From NCBI RefSeq assembly GCF_006970865.1, contig NZ_CP035503.1, forward strand, positions 2,555,001 through 2,619,000: a stretch of DNA of 64,000 bases, in the 5' to 3' direction. This DNA is from Rhodoferax sediminis. Its GTDB lineage: Bacteria > Pseudomonadota > Gammaproteobacteria > Burkholderiales > Burkholderiaceae_C. A model generated the notes under the pieces. The model was not told the DNA's origin and ran no database searches. It worked only from the letters and a program-made list of their open reading frames with translations. This document shows positions 38,021 to 46,846 of this stretch, one piece after another (the first letter of the stretch is position 1; each line of letters starts with the position of its first letter). A program made the position numbers and the translations under genes.

Positions 38021-38995
38021 ATGCATGCATGGCTTTGCGAAAACCCCGTCGGCGTCGATGCGCTGACCTGGAAAGAACTGCCCACCCCGACCCCGAAAGC
38101 GGGCGAGGTGCTGATTGAAATCAAGGCCGCCAGCCTGAATTTCCCGGACCTGCTGATCGTGCAGAACAAGTACCAGATCAAGCCACCCCTGCCCTTCGTG
38201 CCCGGCTCCGAATACGCCGGCGTGGTGCAGGCCGTCGGCGATGGCGTCACGCATTTCAAGGTGGGCCAGAGCGTGGCCTGCCTGTCGGGCACCGGCGGCT
38301 TCGGCACCCACACCATTGCAACCGCCGCGCAGTGCATGCCGCTGCCGGAGGGTTTTCCGCATGTGGATGCGGCCGCCTTCATCATGATTTACGCCACCTC
38401 GCACCACGCGCTGGTGGACCGGGCCCAACTCAAGGCCGGCGAAACCGTGCTGGTGCTGGGCGCAGCCGGTGGCGTCGGCACCTCGGCCATCCAGATTGCC
38501 AAGGTGATGGGCGCCAAGGTGATCGCCGCCGCGTCCACCGACGAAAAATGCGCACTGTGCAAATCCATTGGCGCCGACGCCACCATCAACTACACCACCG
38601 AGAATCTGCGCGAGGCCATCAAGACACTGACCGGCGGCAAAGGCCCGGACGTGATTTACGACCCGGTCGGCGGCGACTTCGCCGAGCCCGCGTTCCGCTC
38701 CATCGCCTGGCGCGGCCGCTACCTGGTGGTGGGTTTTGCGTCAGGGCCGATTCCTTCGCTGCCGCTGAACCTGCCCCTGCTCAAGGGCGCCTCCATCGTC
38801 GGCGTGTTCTGGGGCGGCTTCGCCCAGCAGGAACCCAAGGCCAGCGCGGCCGCCATGGCCGAGTTGGCCCAGTGGTATGCCCAGGGCAAGATCAAGCCCG
38901 TGATCGACCGCACCATGCCCATGACCGAGCTCAAGGCCGCTTACGCGCACATGGGCTCGCGCGGCGTGAAGGGCAAGCTGGTGATGGTGAACTGA
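38021..38995 (+). CDS. NADPH:quinone reductase-like MDR oxidoreductase
   Basis: A 324-residue zinc-free medium-chain dehydrogenase/reductase of the quinone oxidoreductase type. It has a GroES-like N-terminus (ASLNFPDLLIVQNKYQIKP; FVPGSEYAGVV) and the nucleotide-binding motif VLGAAGGVGTSAIQIAKVMG near residue 145. The start at 38021 follows GGAGAA. The physiological substrate is unknown; enone or acyl-CoA reductase activity is equally possible. A terminator follows. Confidence 0.88.
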   Translation: MHAWLCENPVGVDALTWKELPTPTPKAGEVLIEIKAASLNFPDLLIVQNKYQIKPPLPFVPGSEYAGVVQAVGDGVTHFKVGQSVACLSGTGGFGTHTIATAAQCMPLPEGFPHVDAAAFIMIYATSHHALVDRAQLKAGETVLVLGAAGGVGTSAIQIAKVMGAKVIAAASTDEKCALCKSIGADATINYTTENLREAIKTLTGGKGPDVIYDPVGGDFAEPAFRSIAWRGRYLVVGFASGPIPSLPLNLPLLKGASIVGVFWGGFAQQEPKASAAAMAELAQWYAQGKIKPVIDRTMPMTELKAAYAHMGSRGVKGKLVMVN

Positions 38996-39033
38996 CCTGC
39001 GCGCCAAAAACGGTGTTGGCCACACGAAAGAAA

Positions 39034-39067
39034 GTCCGCTATCTTTTCGATAGCGGGCTTTTCTTTA
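39034..39067 (+). terminator. Terminator after the quinone reductase gene
   Basis: CCGCTATC (39036-39043) pairs with GATAGCGG (39049-39056) across a 5-nt loop and is followed by a T-rich tract. Confidence 0.85.
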
Positions 39068-39175
39068 TTTACCTGGGGCGGCTGATAGGGAGCCACCGCC
39101 CATAACGCAAACCCAGTATCCATGCGGGCTTCAAGAGGTTGTTTCTAGCGGCGAAATGCTCCGCAATCCATGGCT

Positions 39176-39682
39176 TCAGTCCCCCGGCTGCTTGCGCCTG
39201 CGGCTGAGCCAGTGCCAGGGTGGTATCCGAACCGCATCGCGCCATACACGCGCCCGAGCAGCGCGCGACCGCTTCAACCCGGGGATAAACCTGTCTGTCC
39301 TCGGCAGGCTGCTCTCGTTCGTAGGCTTTGAAGTGCCACGCAAAGCCTGCCTTGACCTGCTCAAGATTGGCGTCAAACCCATTGACCATCACCTTGCCGA
39401 GCGTACGCCCATAGCGGTCCAGCTTGTCCGTTTCGACCAGCACCTTCTTACCAAATACCCATATCGACAAATTCTGCTTGGCGCGCTGGCCGAACGGTTC
39501 CGCCTTCTCGGGGGCGTCAATGCCCGTCAGGCGGATTTTGTGCTGCACCTTGCCTGCATCCAGCACGGTCACGGTGCCGCCATCGGTCACTCCAACGAGA
39601 CCCGCCCCTCAATGGTTGCGGCGACCGTCAGCCCGGCACTTAGGCAAAGCGCCATGGCCAGCAATACGGTAGCGGCATGCAC
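39176..39682 (-). pseudogene. Thermonuclease-family (SNase-like) pseudogene with two frameshifts
   Basis: Three minus-strand frames together give one staphylococcal-nuclease-like protein. Frame one, from GTG 39682, codes a signal peptide and the first strand (TVAATIEGRV). Frame two continues (DGGTVTVLDAGK; RLTGIDAPEKAEPFGQRAKQ; DRYGRTLGKVMVNG; LEQVKAGFAWHFKAYEREQ) after a shift near 39600. Frame three gives the C-terminus (RVWRDAVRIPPWHWLSRRRK) after a shift near 39275. A single lost base at each point would explain the breaks. The active-site region DGDTV reads DGGTV. The gene is almost certainly dead, unless the breaks are sequencing errors. Confidence 0.75.
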
Positions 39683-39919
39683 CGCGTCACATCGCTCACA
39701 GCCGAAGAACGGCATGCCGTCGTCTCCGGAAAACGTGTCTTCTACCTTGGCCGCGTCATTCGGGACATTGAGCGCAAGATGCAAAGCGAGGACACGCGGA
39801 CCGAGCGCTTGGACAAGTTGCTGGAGATCGCAGCGCACATCCACAGCCAGCCCAGAACGCGCAGCCAGGGCGATCCACCCAAGCTGTACAGCGGTAGCCG
39901 GCTGGCTATCCCATCTTGA
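39677..39919 (+). CDS. Hypothetical protein (weak)
   Basis: An 80-residue frame with a protein-like middle (KRVFYLGRVIRDIERKMQSE, then RTERLDKLLEIAAHIHS), largely charged helix. No ribosome-binding site is evident and I do not recognise the family. It lies between two gene relics and may itself be a fragment. Confidence 0.3.
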   Translation: MHRVTSLTAEERHAVVSGKRVFYLGRVIRDIERKMQSEDTRTERLDKLLEIAAHIHSQPRTRSQGDPPKLYSGSRLAIPS

Positions 39920-39963
39920 ATAGAGGCTGTCTGGGCCCGAACTGTCGCGGGCCGTGCATCTGC

Positions 39964-40173
39964 CTACCGTTTGCCGGGCAACTGAATGACTTGGGATTGA
40001 CCCGGGTGGGGGTCGGACTCAGCGACGATCACCCTACTGAGGAACACGGGCGCCACATTCCATTGATGCTTGTCATCCGTGATCACGGTGACTGTCTTGC
40101 GATTGCACTTGATGACGATACCCGTCTTGGGATCGTGCCCAGGCGCATGGAAGGAGAAACGATACCTTCGACG
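39964..40173 (-). pseudogene. 5'-truncated gene relic (short conserved hypothetical)
   Basis: The minus strand is open from 40173 to a TAG at 39964 and reads as a convincing protein (HAPGHDPKTGIVIKCNRKTV, then TVITDDKHQWNVAPVFLSRV, ending VIQLPGKR). There is no start codon in the open part and two stops (at 40174 and 40180) lie just upstream, so the N-terminus is missing. The pattern recalls small proteins with an SH3-like strand order, but I cannot name the family. A plus-strand frame over the same bases looks random by comparison. Confidence 0.5.
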
Positions 40174-40218
40174 TTAGACTTATCCACATCCGAGCAGCCC
40201 GGCTACTTCACCAAGGGT

Positions 40219-40267
40219 GGGGCAAAATTAGATGAAAAACCGGGGCCAAGATTCAGTGAAAATCAAT
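40219..40267. repeat. Two imperfect 23-bp direct repeats, possible IS21-like terminus
   Basis: GGGGCAAAATTAGATGAAAA (from 40219) and GGGGCCAAGATTCAGTGAAAA (from 40243) repeat each other. Multiple terminal repeats of this form (GGCC-AATT-CA-TGAAAAT) are typical of IS21-family ends. No transposase gene is present, so this would be a solo end. It sits 10 bp from the nadA stop. Confidence 0.35.
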
Positions 40268-40277
40268 ACTGATAGAC

Positions 40278-41387
40278 CTACACCGCCCCGAGGTCGGGAA
40301 TCATGGCGCCTGCAGGGAACCCGGGCTTATTCTTCGCTGTGAATGCCAACATACGGTCAATCGGCACTTGGGCACGACGGCTCAATTCCAAATCCACGTG
40401 TACCTCGTTGCTGGTAGTTTCCAACACGTGAGCCAGACCCGCAAGGCTGTTCATGGCCATCCAGGGACACTGCGCACAACTCTTGCAGGTAGCACTTTGA
40501 CCCGAAGTGGGCGCTTCGATGAATATCTTCCCGGGATTGAGCGAGCGCAGCCTGTGCATCATGCCGTTGTCAGTGGCAACGATGAAGGTGACGGCAGACA
40601 TTTCGTGCGCGGCTTTCAATAGCGCAGACGTAGAGCCCACTGAATCAGCAAGGGCGACCACGTCGGGAGGGGACTCGGGGTGGACCAGTACCTTTGCATT
40701 GGGGTGATCCGCCTTCAGCGCTTGCAGCTCAAAAGCTTTGAACTCGTCATGCACTATACAACTGCCTTGCCAAAACAACATGTCAGCCCCCGTCTGACGT
40801 TGTACGTAATCACCCAGGTGCTTGTCGGGCGCCCACAAAATCTTGCGCCCTTGCTCCTTGAGGGCCTGTACGACATCCACGGCGCAACTCGACGTCACTA
40901 CCCAATCCGCCCGAGCCTTCACGGCTGCGCTGGTGTTGGCATAAACAACGACGGTGCGCTCAGGATGTGAATCACAGAAAGCACTGAACTCATTCACCGG
41001 ACAGCCCAGATCCAGCGAACAGGTCGCGTCCAGATCTGGCATCAGCACCCGCTTCTCGGGCGAGAGAATCTTGGCGGTCTCACCCATAAAGCGGACACCG
41101 GAGACCACCAGCGTTTGTGCCGCATGATTGCGGCCAAAGCGAGCCATTTCCAGGGAGTCGCTGACCAATCCACCAGTCTCCTCGGCCAGGTCTTGCAAAT
41201 CAGGATGAACGTAGAAGTGCGACACCATCACGGCGTTGCGCACTTTGAGCAAATGGCGGATTTTGTGTTTAAGCGCAGTCCGCTCGGATTGCGAAGGCTC
41301 CACTGGAATTCGGGCCCACGCGCGCCGCGTGTCACAGGCAGGTTGCTCGTACTCGACGTCTACCAGCGAAGTCAGGGCTTCAGGCAT
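40278..41387 (-). CDS. nadA: Quinolinate synthase A
   Basis: A 369-residue [4Fe-4S] enzyme that condenses iminoaspartate with dihydroxyacetone phosphate to quinolinate. The three cluster cysteines are in the contexts [22 protein letters not shown] and [33 protein letters not shown] lies near residue 55. It overlaps the end of nadC by 16 bp, so both are one unit. Its base composition looks less GC-rich than that of its neighbours (judged by eye). Confidence 0.96.
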   Translation of the reverse strand: MPEALTSLVDVEYEQPACDTRRAWARIPVEPSQSERTALKHKIRHLLKVRNAVMVSHFYVHPDLQDLAEETGGLVSDSLEMARFGRNHAAQTLVVSGVRFMGETAKILSPEKRVLMPDLDATCSLDLGCPVNEFSAFCDSHPERTVVVYANTSAAVKARADWVVTSSCAVDVVQALKEQGRKILWAPDKHLGDYVQRQTGADMLFWQGSCIVHDEFKAFELQALKADHPNAKVLVHPESPPDVVALADSVGSTSALLKAAHEMSAVTFIVATDNGMMHRLRSLNPGKIFIEAPTSGQSATCKSCAQCPWMAMNSLAGLAHVLETTSNEVHVDLELSRRAQVPIDRMLAFTAKNKPGFPAGAMIPDLGAV

Positions 41388-42274
41388 AACGGACTCTCAA
41401 ATCGTACAGAAAAGTCAATGGCTTTGACGTCTTTTGTCAAAGCCCCAACTGAGATACGGTCAACCCCGGTCTGCGCCAGCGCGCGTACGCTCTCCAGCAT
41501 CACGCCGCCCGAGATTTCAAGAACGGCACGCCCGACTCCTTTGGCCGCACTCATGGCTTCGTTAAGGCGCACAGCTTCTTGAACCATTAGTGCATCCATG
41601 TTGTCAAGCAGCACCATCGCGGCACCGGCGTTCAAGGCCTCCTTCAACTGCTCCAATGTTTCCACTTCGATTTCAATAAAGCTCGCCTGTGCCGCGACCG
41701 TTGCGGCGCGTGCCAGCACAGGAGCGATGCCGCCAGCGGCAGCAATGTGGTTCTCCTTGATCAGCACGGCGTCGAACAGGCCTATCCGGTGGTTAAGACC
41801 GCCACCCGTTCGGACCGCGTACTTTTGCGCCAGTCTCAGGCCCGGTAGCGTTTTGCGGGTGTCTACGATGCGGGCTCCAGTACCCCGAACCATCGCTACG
41901 TACAAAGCCGTCTTGCTGGCGACGGCGCTCAGCATCTGTAAAAAATTCAATGCGGTACGCTCGACGCTCAGGAGCGCCTGAGCCTGACCCTCAATATCAA
42001 GCACGACCTGGTTTGCCACACAGGACTCTCCCTCTTGCACGTGCCAGGTTAAGCGGGCTTGTGGATCCAGCGCCCGCACGGCGGCTTCTACCCACGGGGC
42101 ACCGCACAGCACTGCCGGCTCACGGACCAACACACGAGCGCGGGCGCGGCGGTCAGTTTGAATCAAGCCAGCTGTAAGGTCACCAGAGCCGATGTCTTCT
42201 GCCAAAGCACGGGCCACGTCATCTCGGGCCAATGCCCGGATTGCATCAGCCGAGAAGTCAAATAATGGGGTCAT
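41372..42274 (-). CDS. nadC: Nicotinate-nucleotide pyrophosphorylase (carboxylating)
   Basis: A 300-residue enzyme that turns quinolinate and PRPP into nicotinate mononucleotide. Visible stretches are [16 protein letters not shown] near 22, [15 protein letters not shown] near 104, [20 protein letters not shown] near 135 and [20 protein letters not shown]. It starts 60 bp from the divergent nadB, so the gap must hold both promoters. Confidence 0.96.
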   Translation of the reverse strand: MTPLFDFSADAIRALARDDVARALAEDIGSGDLTAGLIQTDRRARARVLVREPAVLCGAPWVEAAVRALDPQARLTWHVQEGESCVANQVVLDIEGQAQALLSVERTALNFLQMLSAVASKTALYVAMVRGTGARIVDTRKTLPGLRLAQKYAVRTGGGLNHRIGLFDAVLIKENHIAAAGGIAPVLARAATVAAQASFIEIEVETLEQLKEALNAGAAMVLLDNMDALMVQEAVRLNEAMSAAKGVGRAVLEISGGVMLESVRALAQTGVDRISVGALTKDVKAIDFSVRFESPLCLKP

Positions 42275-42334
42275 GTTGTAAGAATGAAGTCAGGAAATAG
42301 GTAAACTGCCGGCATTTTGTCACATTGGCGGCAC

Positions 42335-43981
42335 ATGAATTTATTGCAAAGAAGACCCGTGCGGTCATTCGATTTGGTCATCGTGGGGAGCGGCTTGGCG
42401 GGCCTCGCCACCGCCTTGTTGGCCTCACCGGACAAGCAGGTCGCCATTGTCACCAAGCAACAATTAAGCGACGGTGCCAGTGCTTGGGCACAAGGGGGAA
42501 TTGCGGCCGTACTGGCAGAGGGAGATTCCTTCGATGAGCATGTGCAAGACACCCTCACTGCGGGCACCGGGCTGTGCGACCCGGACGCAACCCGTTTTGT
42601 AGTAGAAAATGCTCCCGCAGCCATCGCCTGGCTGCGTCAGTTGGGTGTCGCGTTCACACTGGAAGAAGGCACCACGGATCAGCTTCACCTGACGCGCGAA
42701 GGCGGACACAGCCAGCGCCGCATCGTGCATATGACTGACGCCACCGGCGCAGCCGTACAGCGCACCTTGATGGAGCAAGTGCGTGGGCGAACCAATATCA
42801 GCCTGTTTGAGCACCACACCTTGGTGGACGTGATCACCAGCCATAAACTGAACCCGTCTTCCACGGAAACGAACCGCTGCCTGGGCTTGTACGTCTTTGA
42901 CGAAGGTCGTGGAGAAGTTGTCACGTTGGGGGCAACGCACACGGTGCTGGCGACTGGCGGTGCAGGCAAGGTATACCTGTACACCACCAACCCGGATACC
43001 GCTACTGGCGACGGCATTGCGGCAGCCTGGCGCGCTGGCTGCGCGGTGAGTAATCTTGAGTTCATCCAGTTTCATCCCACCTGCCTTTATCACCCGGACG
43101 CCAGGTCGTTTCTAATCTCTGAAGCGGTGCGCGGAGAAGGCGGGCGGCTGGTCCTGCCTGATGGCACACGCTTCATGGCGGCGCATGACGAACGTCTGGA
43201 GCTGGCTCCGCGTGATGTGGTGGCGCGCGCCATTGATTTTGAGATGAAAAAGCATGGGCTGGATTGCGTCTATTTGGACATCGCTCACCAAAGCCCGGAA
43301 TTCTTGCAAACGCACTTCCCCACCATCTTGGCACGTTGCCTGGAATTCGGAATTGACATCAGGCGTCAACCCATTCCCGTGGTGCCCGCCGCCCACTACA
43401 CCTGCGGCGGTGTGCAAACCGACCTGCACGGGCGCACCGACCTTGCCGGGCTCTATGCGATCGGAGAGGCGGCTTGTACAGGACTGCACGGCGCCAACCG
43501 GCTGGCAAGCAACTCTCTGCTTGAATGCATGGTTTTTGCACGTGCAGCGGTGCAGACCATGGGCGGCGAAGCTGCGCCATCCGTTACGGCACTGCCCATC
43601 TGGGACGATAGTCTGGTCTCGGATCCAGACGAATGCGTGGTCATTTCCCACAACTGGGAGGAGTTGCGTCGCTTCATGTGGGACTACGTCGGCATTGTGC
43701 GCACCAACAAACGCCTGGAGCGGGCTGCCAATCGCATCGCACTGTTGCAGGCGGAGATTGAAGAGTTTTACTCTCATTTTGCGGTTACCCGCGATTTGCT
43801 GGAACTGCGCAATCTGGTACAGGTGGCGGACCTGATCGTTCGCAGCGCACAAAGTCGCCATGAAAGCCGCGGCCTGCATTTCAGTCGGGATTACCCGCAC
43901 ACGGAGGCGCTGGCTTTACCGACGGTGCTGTGGCCAGGCTCTGACGCGAGAGCGTCGAGCAAAAATGCCCCTTGTCATTGA
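42335..43981 (+). CDS. nadB: L-aspartate oxidase
   Basis: A 548-residue flavoprotein that oxidises aspartate to iminoaspartate, the first step of NAD synthesis. It shows the FAD motif DLVIVGSGLAGLATALLA (about 14-31). GGAGKVYLYTTNPDTATGDG, EFIQFHPTCLYH, SEAVRGEGG and HGANRLASNSLLECMVFA follow, plus the C-terminal helical domain. ATG at 42335 gives MNLLQRRPVRSFDLVIVG; an upstream TTG at 42317 is less likely. With nadC-nadA it completes the de novo pathway to NaMN. Confidence 0.96.
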   Translation: MNLLQRRPVRSFDLVIVGSGLAGLATALLASPDKQVAIVTKQQLSDGASAWAQGGIAAVLAEGDSFDEHVQDTLTAGTGLCDPDATRFVVENAPAAIAWLRQLGVAFTLEEGTTDQLHLTREGGHSQRRIVHMTDATGAAVQRTLMEQVRGRTNISLFEHHTLVDVITSHKLNPSSTETNRCLGLYVFDEGRGEVVTLGATHTVLATGGAGKVYLYTTNPDTATGDGIAAAWRAGCAVSNLEFIQFHPTCLYHPDARSFLISEAVRGEGGRLVLPDGTRFMAAHDERLELAPRDVVARAIDFEMKKHGLDCVYLDIAHQSPEFLQTHFPTILARCLEFGIDIRRQPIPVVPAAHYTCGGVQTDLHGRTDLAGLYAIGEAACTGLHGANRLASNSLLECMVFARAAVQTMGGEAAPSVTALPIWDDSLVSDPDECVVISHNWEELRRFMWDYVGIVRTNKRLERAANRIALLQAEIEEFYSHFAVTRDLLELRNLVQVADLIVRSAQSRHESRGLHFSRDYPHTEALALPTVLWPGSDARASSKNAPCH

Positions 43982-44034
43982 CATCGGCGCGCCTGAATTG
44001 ACGTGTTGTGACCCGTGAAGGATGCAGGCGCACC

Positions 44035-45795
44035 GTGCAAACGCTGATCGATTTTGTCGCCACCCGAGGCGATCGGGGCTCGGCGCTGCGCGCGGCATTC
44101 GGCGCGCCACGCGAGGTGCTGGCCGCACACACCGTGGCCCAGGTGGTGCCGGTGCTGCAGGCCGTGGACGCCATGGCCCGGCAGGGCCGCTGGTGCGTCG
44201 GGTACCTGCGCTACGAGGCCGCCCCCGCCTTCGACACCGCGCTTGCGGTGCATGGCGGCAGCGATGGCCCGCTGGCGTGGTTCGGGGTACACGATGCCGC
44301 TCAGCCGTGGCCGCCCATGGACATCGGCGCCGGCGCGCCCGGCGCCGAGTGGCAGAGCGACTTGCCGCGCACCACGTTCGAGCAGCGCATGGCGGAGATT
44401 CACCAGGCCATCGCTGCAGGCCAGCTGTACCAGGTCAACTACACCGCGCCGCTGCAGGCCGAGTTTCGGGGCGATGCGCGGGCCTGGTTCATGAGGCTGC
44501 GCCAAGCGCAGCCCCATGGGTATGCCGCGTTCATCGACAGCGGAACAGAGCAGGTGTTGTCCGTGTCGCCGGAACTGTTCTTTGACTGGCGCGATGGCCG
44601 CATCCTGGCGCGACCCATGAAGGGCACGGCACCGCGCGGCGCCACCGCGGCAGATGACGAAGCGCTGGCGGCTCGACTTGCCGCGTCGCCGAAGGAGCGC
44701 GCCGAGAACGTCATGATTGTCGACCTGATCCGCAACGACCTGTCGCGCATTGCCAAGCCTTTTTCCGTTCGCGTGCCCCGGCTGTTCCACCTTGAGGCGC
44801 TGCCCACGGTGTGGCAGATGACTTCCGATGTCGAGGCGCTCACCCGGGACGGGACCACACTGGCCAACGTGTTCACGGCCTTATTTCCTTGCGGCTCGAT
44901 CACCGGTGCACCCAAGGTGCAGGCCATGCGCATGATCTGCGATCTGGAGCCGCAACCGCGCGGCGTGTATTGCGGCGCGGTGGGCGTTGTCCGCCCGGGC
45001 GGGCATGCGACGTTCAACGTGGCGATCCGCACCGTGACCCTGCGCGGCACGGCGGCGAGCTGCGGTATCGGCAGCGGTATCACGGCCGATGCGCAGGCCG
45101 AGGGCGAATGGCAGGAGTGGCGCCACAAGCGTGCCTTTCTCGAACGCGCAAGCCAGCCGTTCGAATTGCTCGAAACCCTGGCACTGGAGGGCGGTGCCCT
45201 GCGCGACGCGCCGGCCCATCTGGCGCGCATGGCGGATGCGGCCGCGCATTTTGCCTACCCATGGGACGCAGCGCATGTCGCGGGCCGCTTGCGGCAACTG
45301 GTCGATGCGCACCTCCAAGGGCGCTGGCGGGTGCGCCTGCGGCTCGATGCCGGCGGACAGGTCCAGGCCGAGGCCTACGCGCTGGACCTGACGCCGACCC
45401 CAGTTCGCTTAAGACTGGCCACGAGCGCGCTCGAAGAGGCGGACAGTGAGTTCGTGCGCTTCAAGACCACGCGGCGTGCGCATTACGACGCGTTTGCCCC
45501 CAGCGAGCCTGACGTCTTCGACACCCTGCTGTGGAACCGGCGTGGAGAGATCACCGAGTGCACCCGCGGCAACGTGGCCCTGCTGCTGGATGGACGCTGG
45601 GTCACACCGGCGCTGCACTGCGGCCTGCTGGGCGGGATCGGGCGGGCCCGCTGGCTGCGCGAAGGGCGGTTGGCCGAAGCCGTGGTGCGGGTAGACGAGC
45701 TGCAGCGCGTGCAGGCGCTGGCCTTCGTGAACAGCCTGCGCGGATGGGTGGATGCCGTACTCGATGAACACCCACCGTCCGGTCGGAGAGCCTGA
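44035..45795 (+). CDS. pabB: Aminodeoxychorismate synthase component I fused to 4-amino-4-deoxychorismate lyase
   Basis: A fusion of about 586 residues for p-aminobenzoate (folate) synthesis. Residues 1-370 are PabB: QLYQVNYTAPLQAEF, PMKGTAPRG, RAENVMIVDLIRNDLSRIA and GSITGAPKVQAMRMICDLE. From about 380 a class IV aminotransferase fold (PabC-like) follows, with the likely PLP lysine in FVRFKTTRRAHYDAF and RGEITECTRGNVALLLDGRW. The usual EGxxxN motif of PabC reads ECTRGN here. The start is taken as GTG at 44035 (MQTLIDFV); another GTG at 44008 is possible. Confidence 0.9.
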   Translation: MQTLIDFVATRGDRGSALRAAFGAPREVLAAHTVAQVVPVLQAVDAMARQGRWCVGYLRYEAAPAFDTALAVHGGSDGPLAWFGVHDAAQPWPPMDIGAGAPGAEWQSDLPRTTFEQRMAEIHQAIAAGQLYQVNYTAPLQAEFRGDARAWFMRLRQAQPHGYAAFIDSGTEQVLSVSPELFFDWRDGRILARPMKGTAPRGATAADDEALAARLAASPKERAENVMIVDLIRNDLSRIAKPFSVRVPRLFHLEALPTVWQMTSDVEALTRDGTTLANVFTALFPCGSITGAPKVQAMRMICDLEPQPRGVYCGAVGVVRPGGHATFNVAIRTVTLRGTAASCGIGSGITADAQAEGEWQEWRHKRAFLERASQPFELLETLALEGGALRDAPAHLARMADAAAHFAYPWDAAHVAGRLRQLVDAHLQGRWRVRLRLDAGGQVQAEAYALDLTPTPVRLRLATSALEEADSEFVRFKTTRRAHYDAFAPSEPDVFDTLLWNRRGEITECTRGNVALLLDGRWVTPALHCGLLGGIGRARWLREGRLAEAVVRVDELQRVQALAFVNSLRGWVDAVLDEHPPSGRRA

Positions 45796-45812
45796 ACAGG
45801 CTGATTGAATCC

Positions 45813-46553
45813 ATGGGACTGGCTTATCGAAGCGGCCTGCGCCGTTGGCTGAAGGTGCCCGGCAGTCTGAGCCAGCACCTGGCCCGGCTCGGCCAGCGCT
45901 TCGAGGTGCAGGTGCTGAGTCAGCGTGTTGCGCCCCTGCGCCGGCATGAACAACAGGCGCTGGGCCTGCCGCGGAGCGGACTGACGGTGGTGCGCGAGGT
46001 CCTGTTGCGGGTCGATGGCGAACCGTTGGTATGGGCCCGCTCGGCCCTGCACCAGTCGGCCCTGGCCGGTCCCTGGAAAGCCTTGAAGGGTCTGGGCAGC
46101 CGCCCGCTGGCGCATTTGCTCTATGACGACCCCCGCATCCGGCGTAGCACCCTGCAGCCGCGTCGCCTGTCCCGCCATGGTCATACCCGACGGCACCTGC
46201 AGCGCCAGTGGCGCCAGGCCACCGGGTCGGATCCCTCGGCGCAGATGCTCTGGTCGCGCAATTCGATATTCAGTCGCCAGGGCGCCTTGCTGCGGGTGAT
46301 GGAGACGTTCGTGCCGCATATGAAGGCGCTGGCGCGGCCCGGAGCCGGGGATTGCCCGCCACAAGGCGGGCAGCAATTGCAACCAAATAGACTCTCTAAA
46401 TGTCCCCAATGTGACACGATTCGTAGTATGCTGCGCCGCAACATAACCGGCCAGAGGAAACCCCGTGTTCCGTACCCTGCTGAAATCCAAGATCCACCGG
46501 GTCGCCGTGACCCATTGCGAATTGCATTACGAAGGCTCGTGCGCCATCGATGA
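45813..46553 (+). CDS. ubiC: Chorismate lyase UbiC-like with aberrant C-terminal tail
   Basis: The first roughly 180 residues fit UbiC, which makes 4-hydroxybenzoate for ubiquinone: [20 protein letters not shown], then [30 protein letters not shown] and [20 protein letters not shown]. The family normally ends near residue 180. Here no stop occurs until 46553, so about 65 unrelated residues follow and the frame overlaps panD by 89 bp. The original stop is probably lost. A hairpin (46354-46371) lies where the gene should end. It follows pabB by 17 bp; both enzymes use chorismate. Confidence 0.8.
   Translation: MGLAYRSGLRRWLKVPGSLSQHLARLGQRFEVQVLSQRVAPLRRHEQQALGLPRSGLTVVREVLLRVDGEPLVWARSALHQSALAGPWKALKGLGSRPLAHLLYDDPRIRRSTLQPRRLSRHGHTRRHLQRQWRQATGSDPSAQMLWSRNSIFSRQGALLRVMETFVPHMKALARPGAGDCPPQGGQQLQPNRLSKCPQCDTIRSMLRRNITGQRKPRVPYPAEIQDPPGRRDPLRIALRRLVRHR
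46354..46371 (+). other. Hairpin between the ubiC core and panD
   Basis: GCCCGCC (46354-46360), loop ACAA, GGCGGGC (46365-46371): a perfect 7-bp stem without a T run. It may be an old terminator or a regulatory hairpin upstream of panD. Confidence 0.45.
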
Positions 46554-46845
46554 GAACCTGCTCGAGGCGGCCAACATCGCCGAGAACGAACAAATCCATA
46601 TCTGGAACATCAACAACGGCGAGCGTTTCGTCACCTACGCCATCAAGGGCCAGCGCGGCACCGGCATGATCTCGGTCAACGGCTCGGCGGCGCGCCGCGC
46701 CGCCATGGGCGACTTGATCATCATCGCCTCGTTCGCCCAGGTGCACGAAGACCAGATGGCCACGCACAAGCCGCAACTGGTGTTTGTGGACGAGGCCAAC
46801 CGCCAGATCGGCGCGCGCCAACACGTTCCAACGCAGCAGCTTTGA
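46465..46845 (+). CDS. panD: Aspartate 1-decarboxylase
   Basis: A 126-residue pyruvoyl enzyme that makes beta-alanine for pantothenate. The self-cleavage site is G24-S25 in [28 protein letters not shown] and [19 protein letters not shown] follow. The start codon is GTG at 46465 with AGAGGAA upstream. A promoter-like TAGTAT lies at 46425-46430. It is followed by bioA after one base and so heads the biotin-pantothenate run. Confidence 0.95.
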   Translation: MFRTLLKSKIHRVAVTHCELHYEGSCAIDENLLEAANIAENEQIHIWNINNGERFVTYAIKGQRGTGMISVNGSAARRAAMGDLIIIASFAQVHEDQMATHKPQLVFVDEANRQIGARQHVPTQQL

Positions 46846-46846
46846 G

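Noticed and set aside
39916-40272. Plus-strand frame of 118 residues
   Set aside because: Its sequence looks random, while the minus strand over the same bases reads as a conserved-looking protein end.
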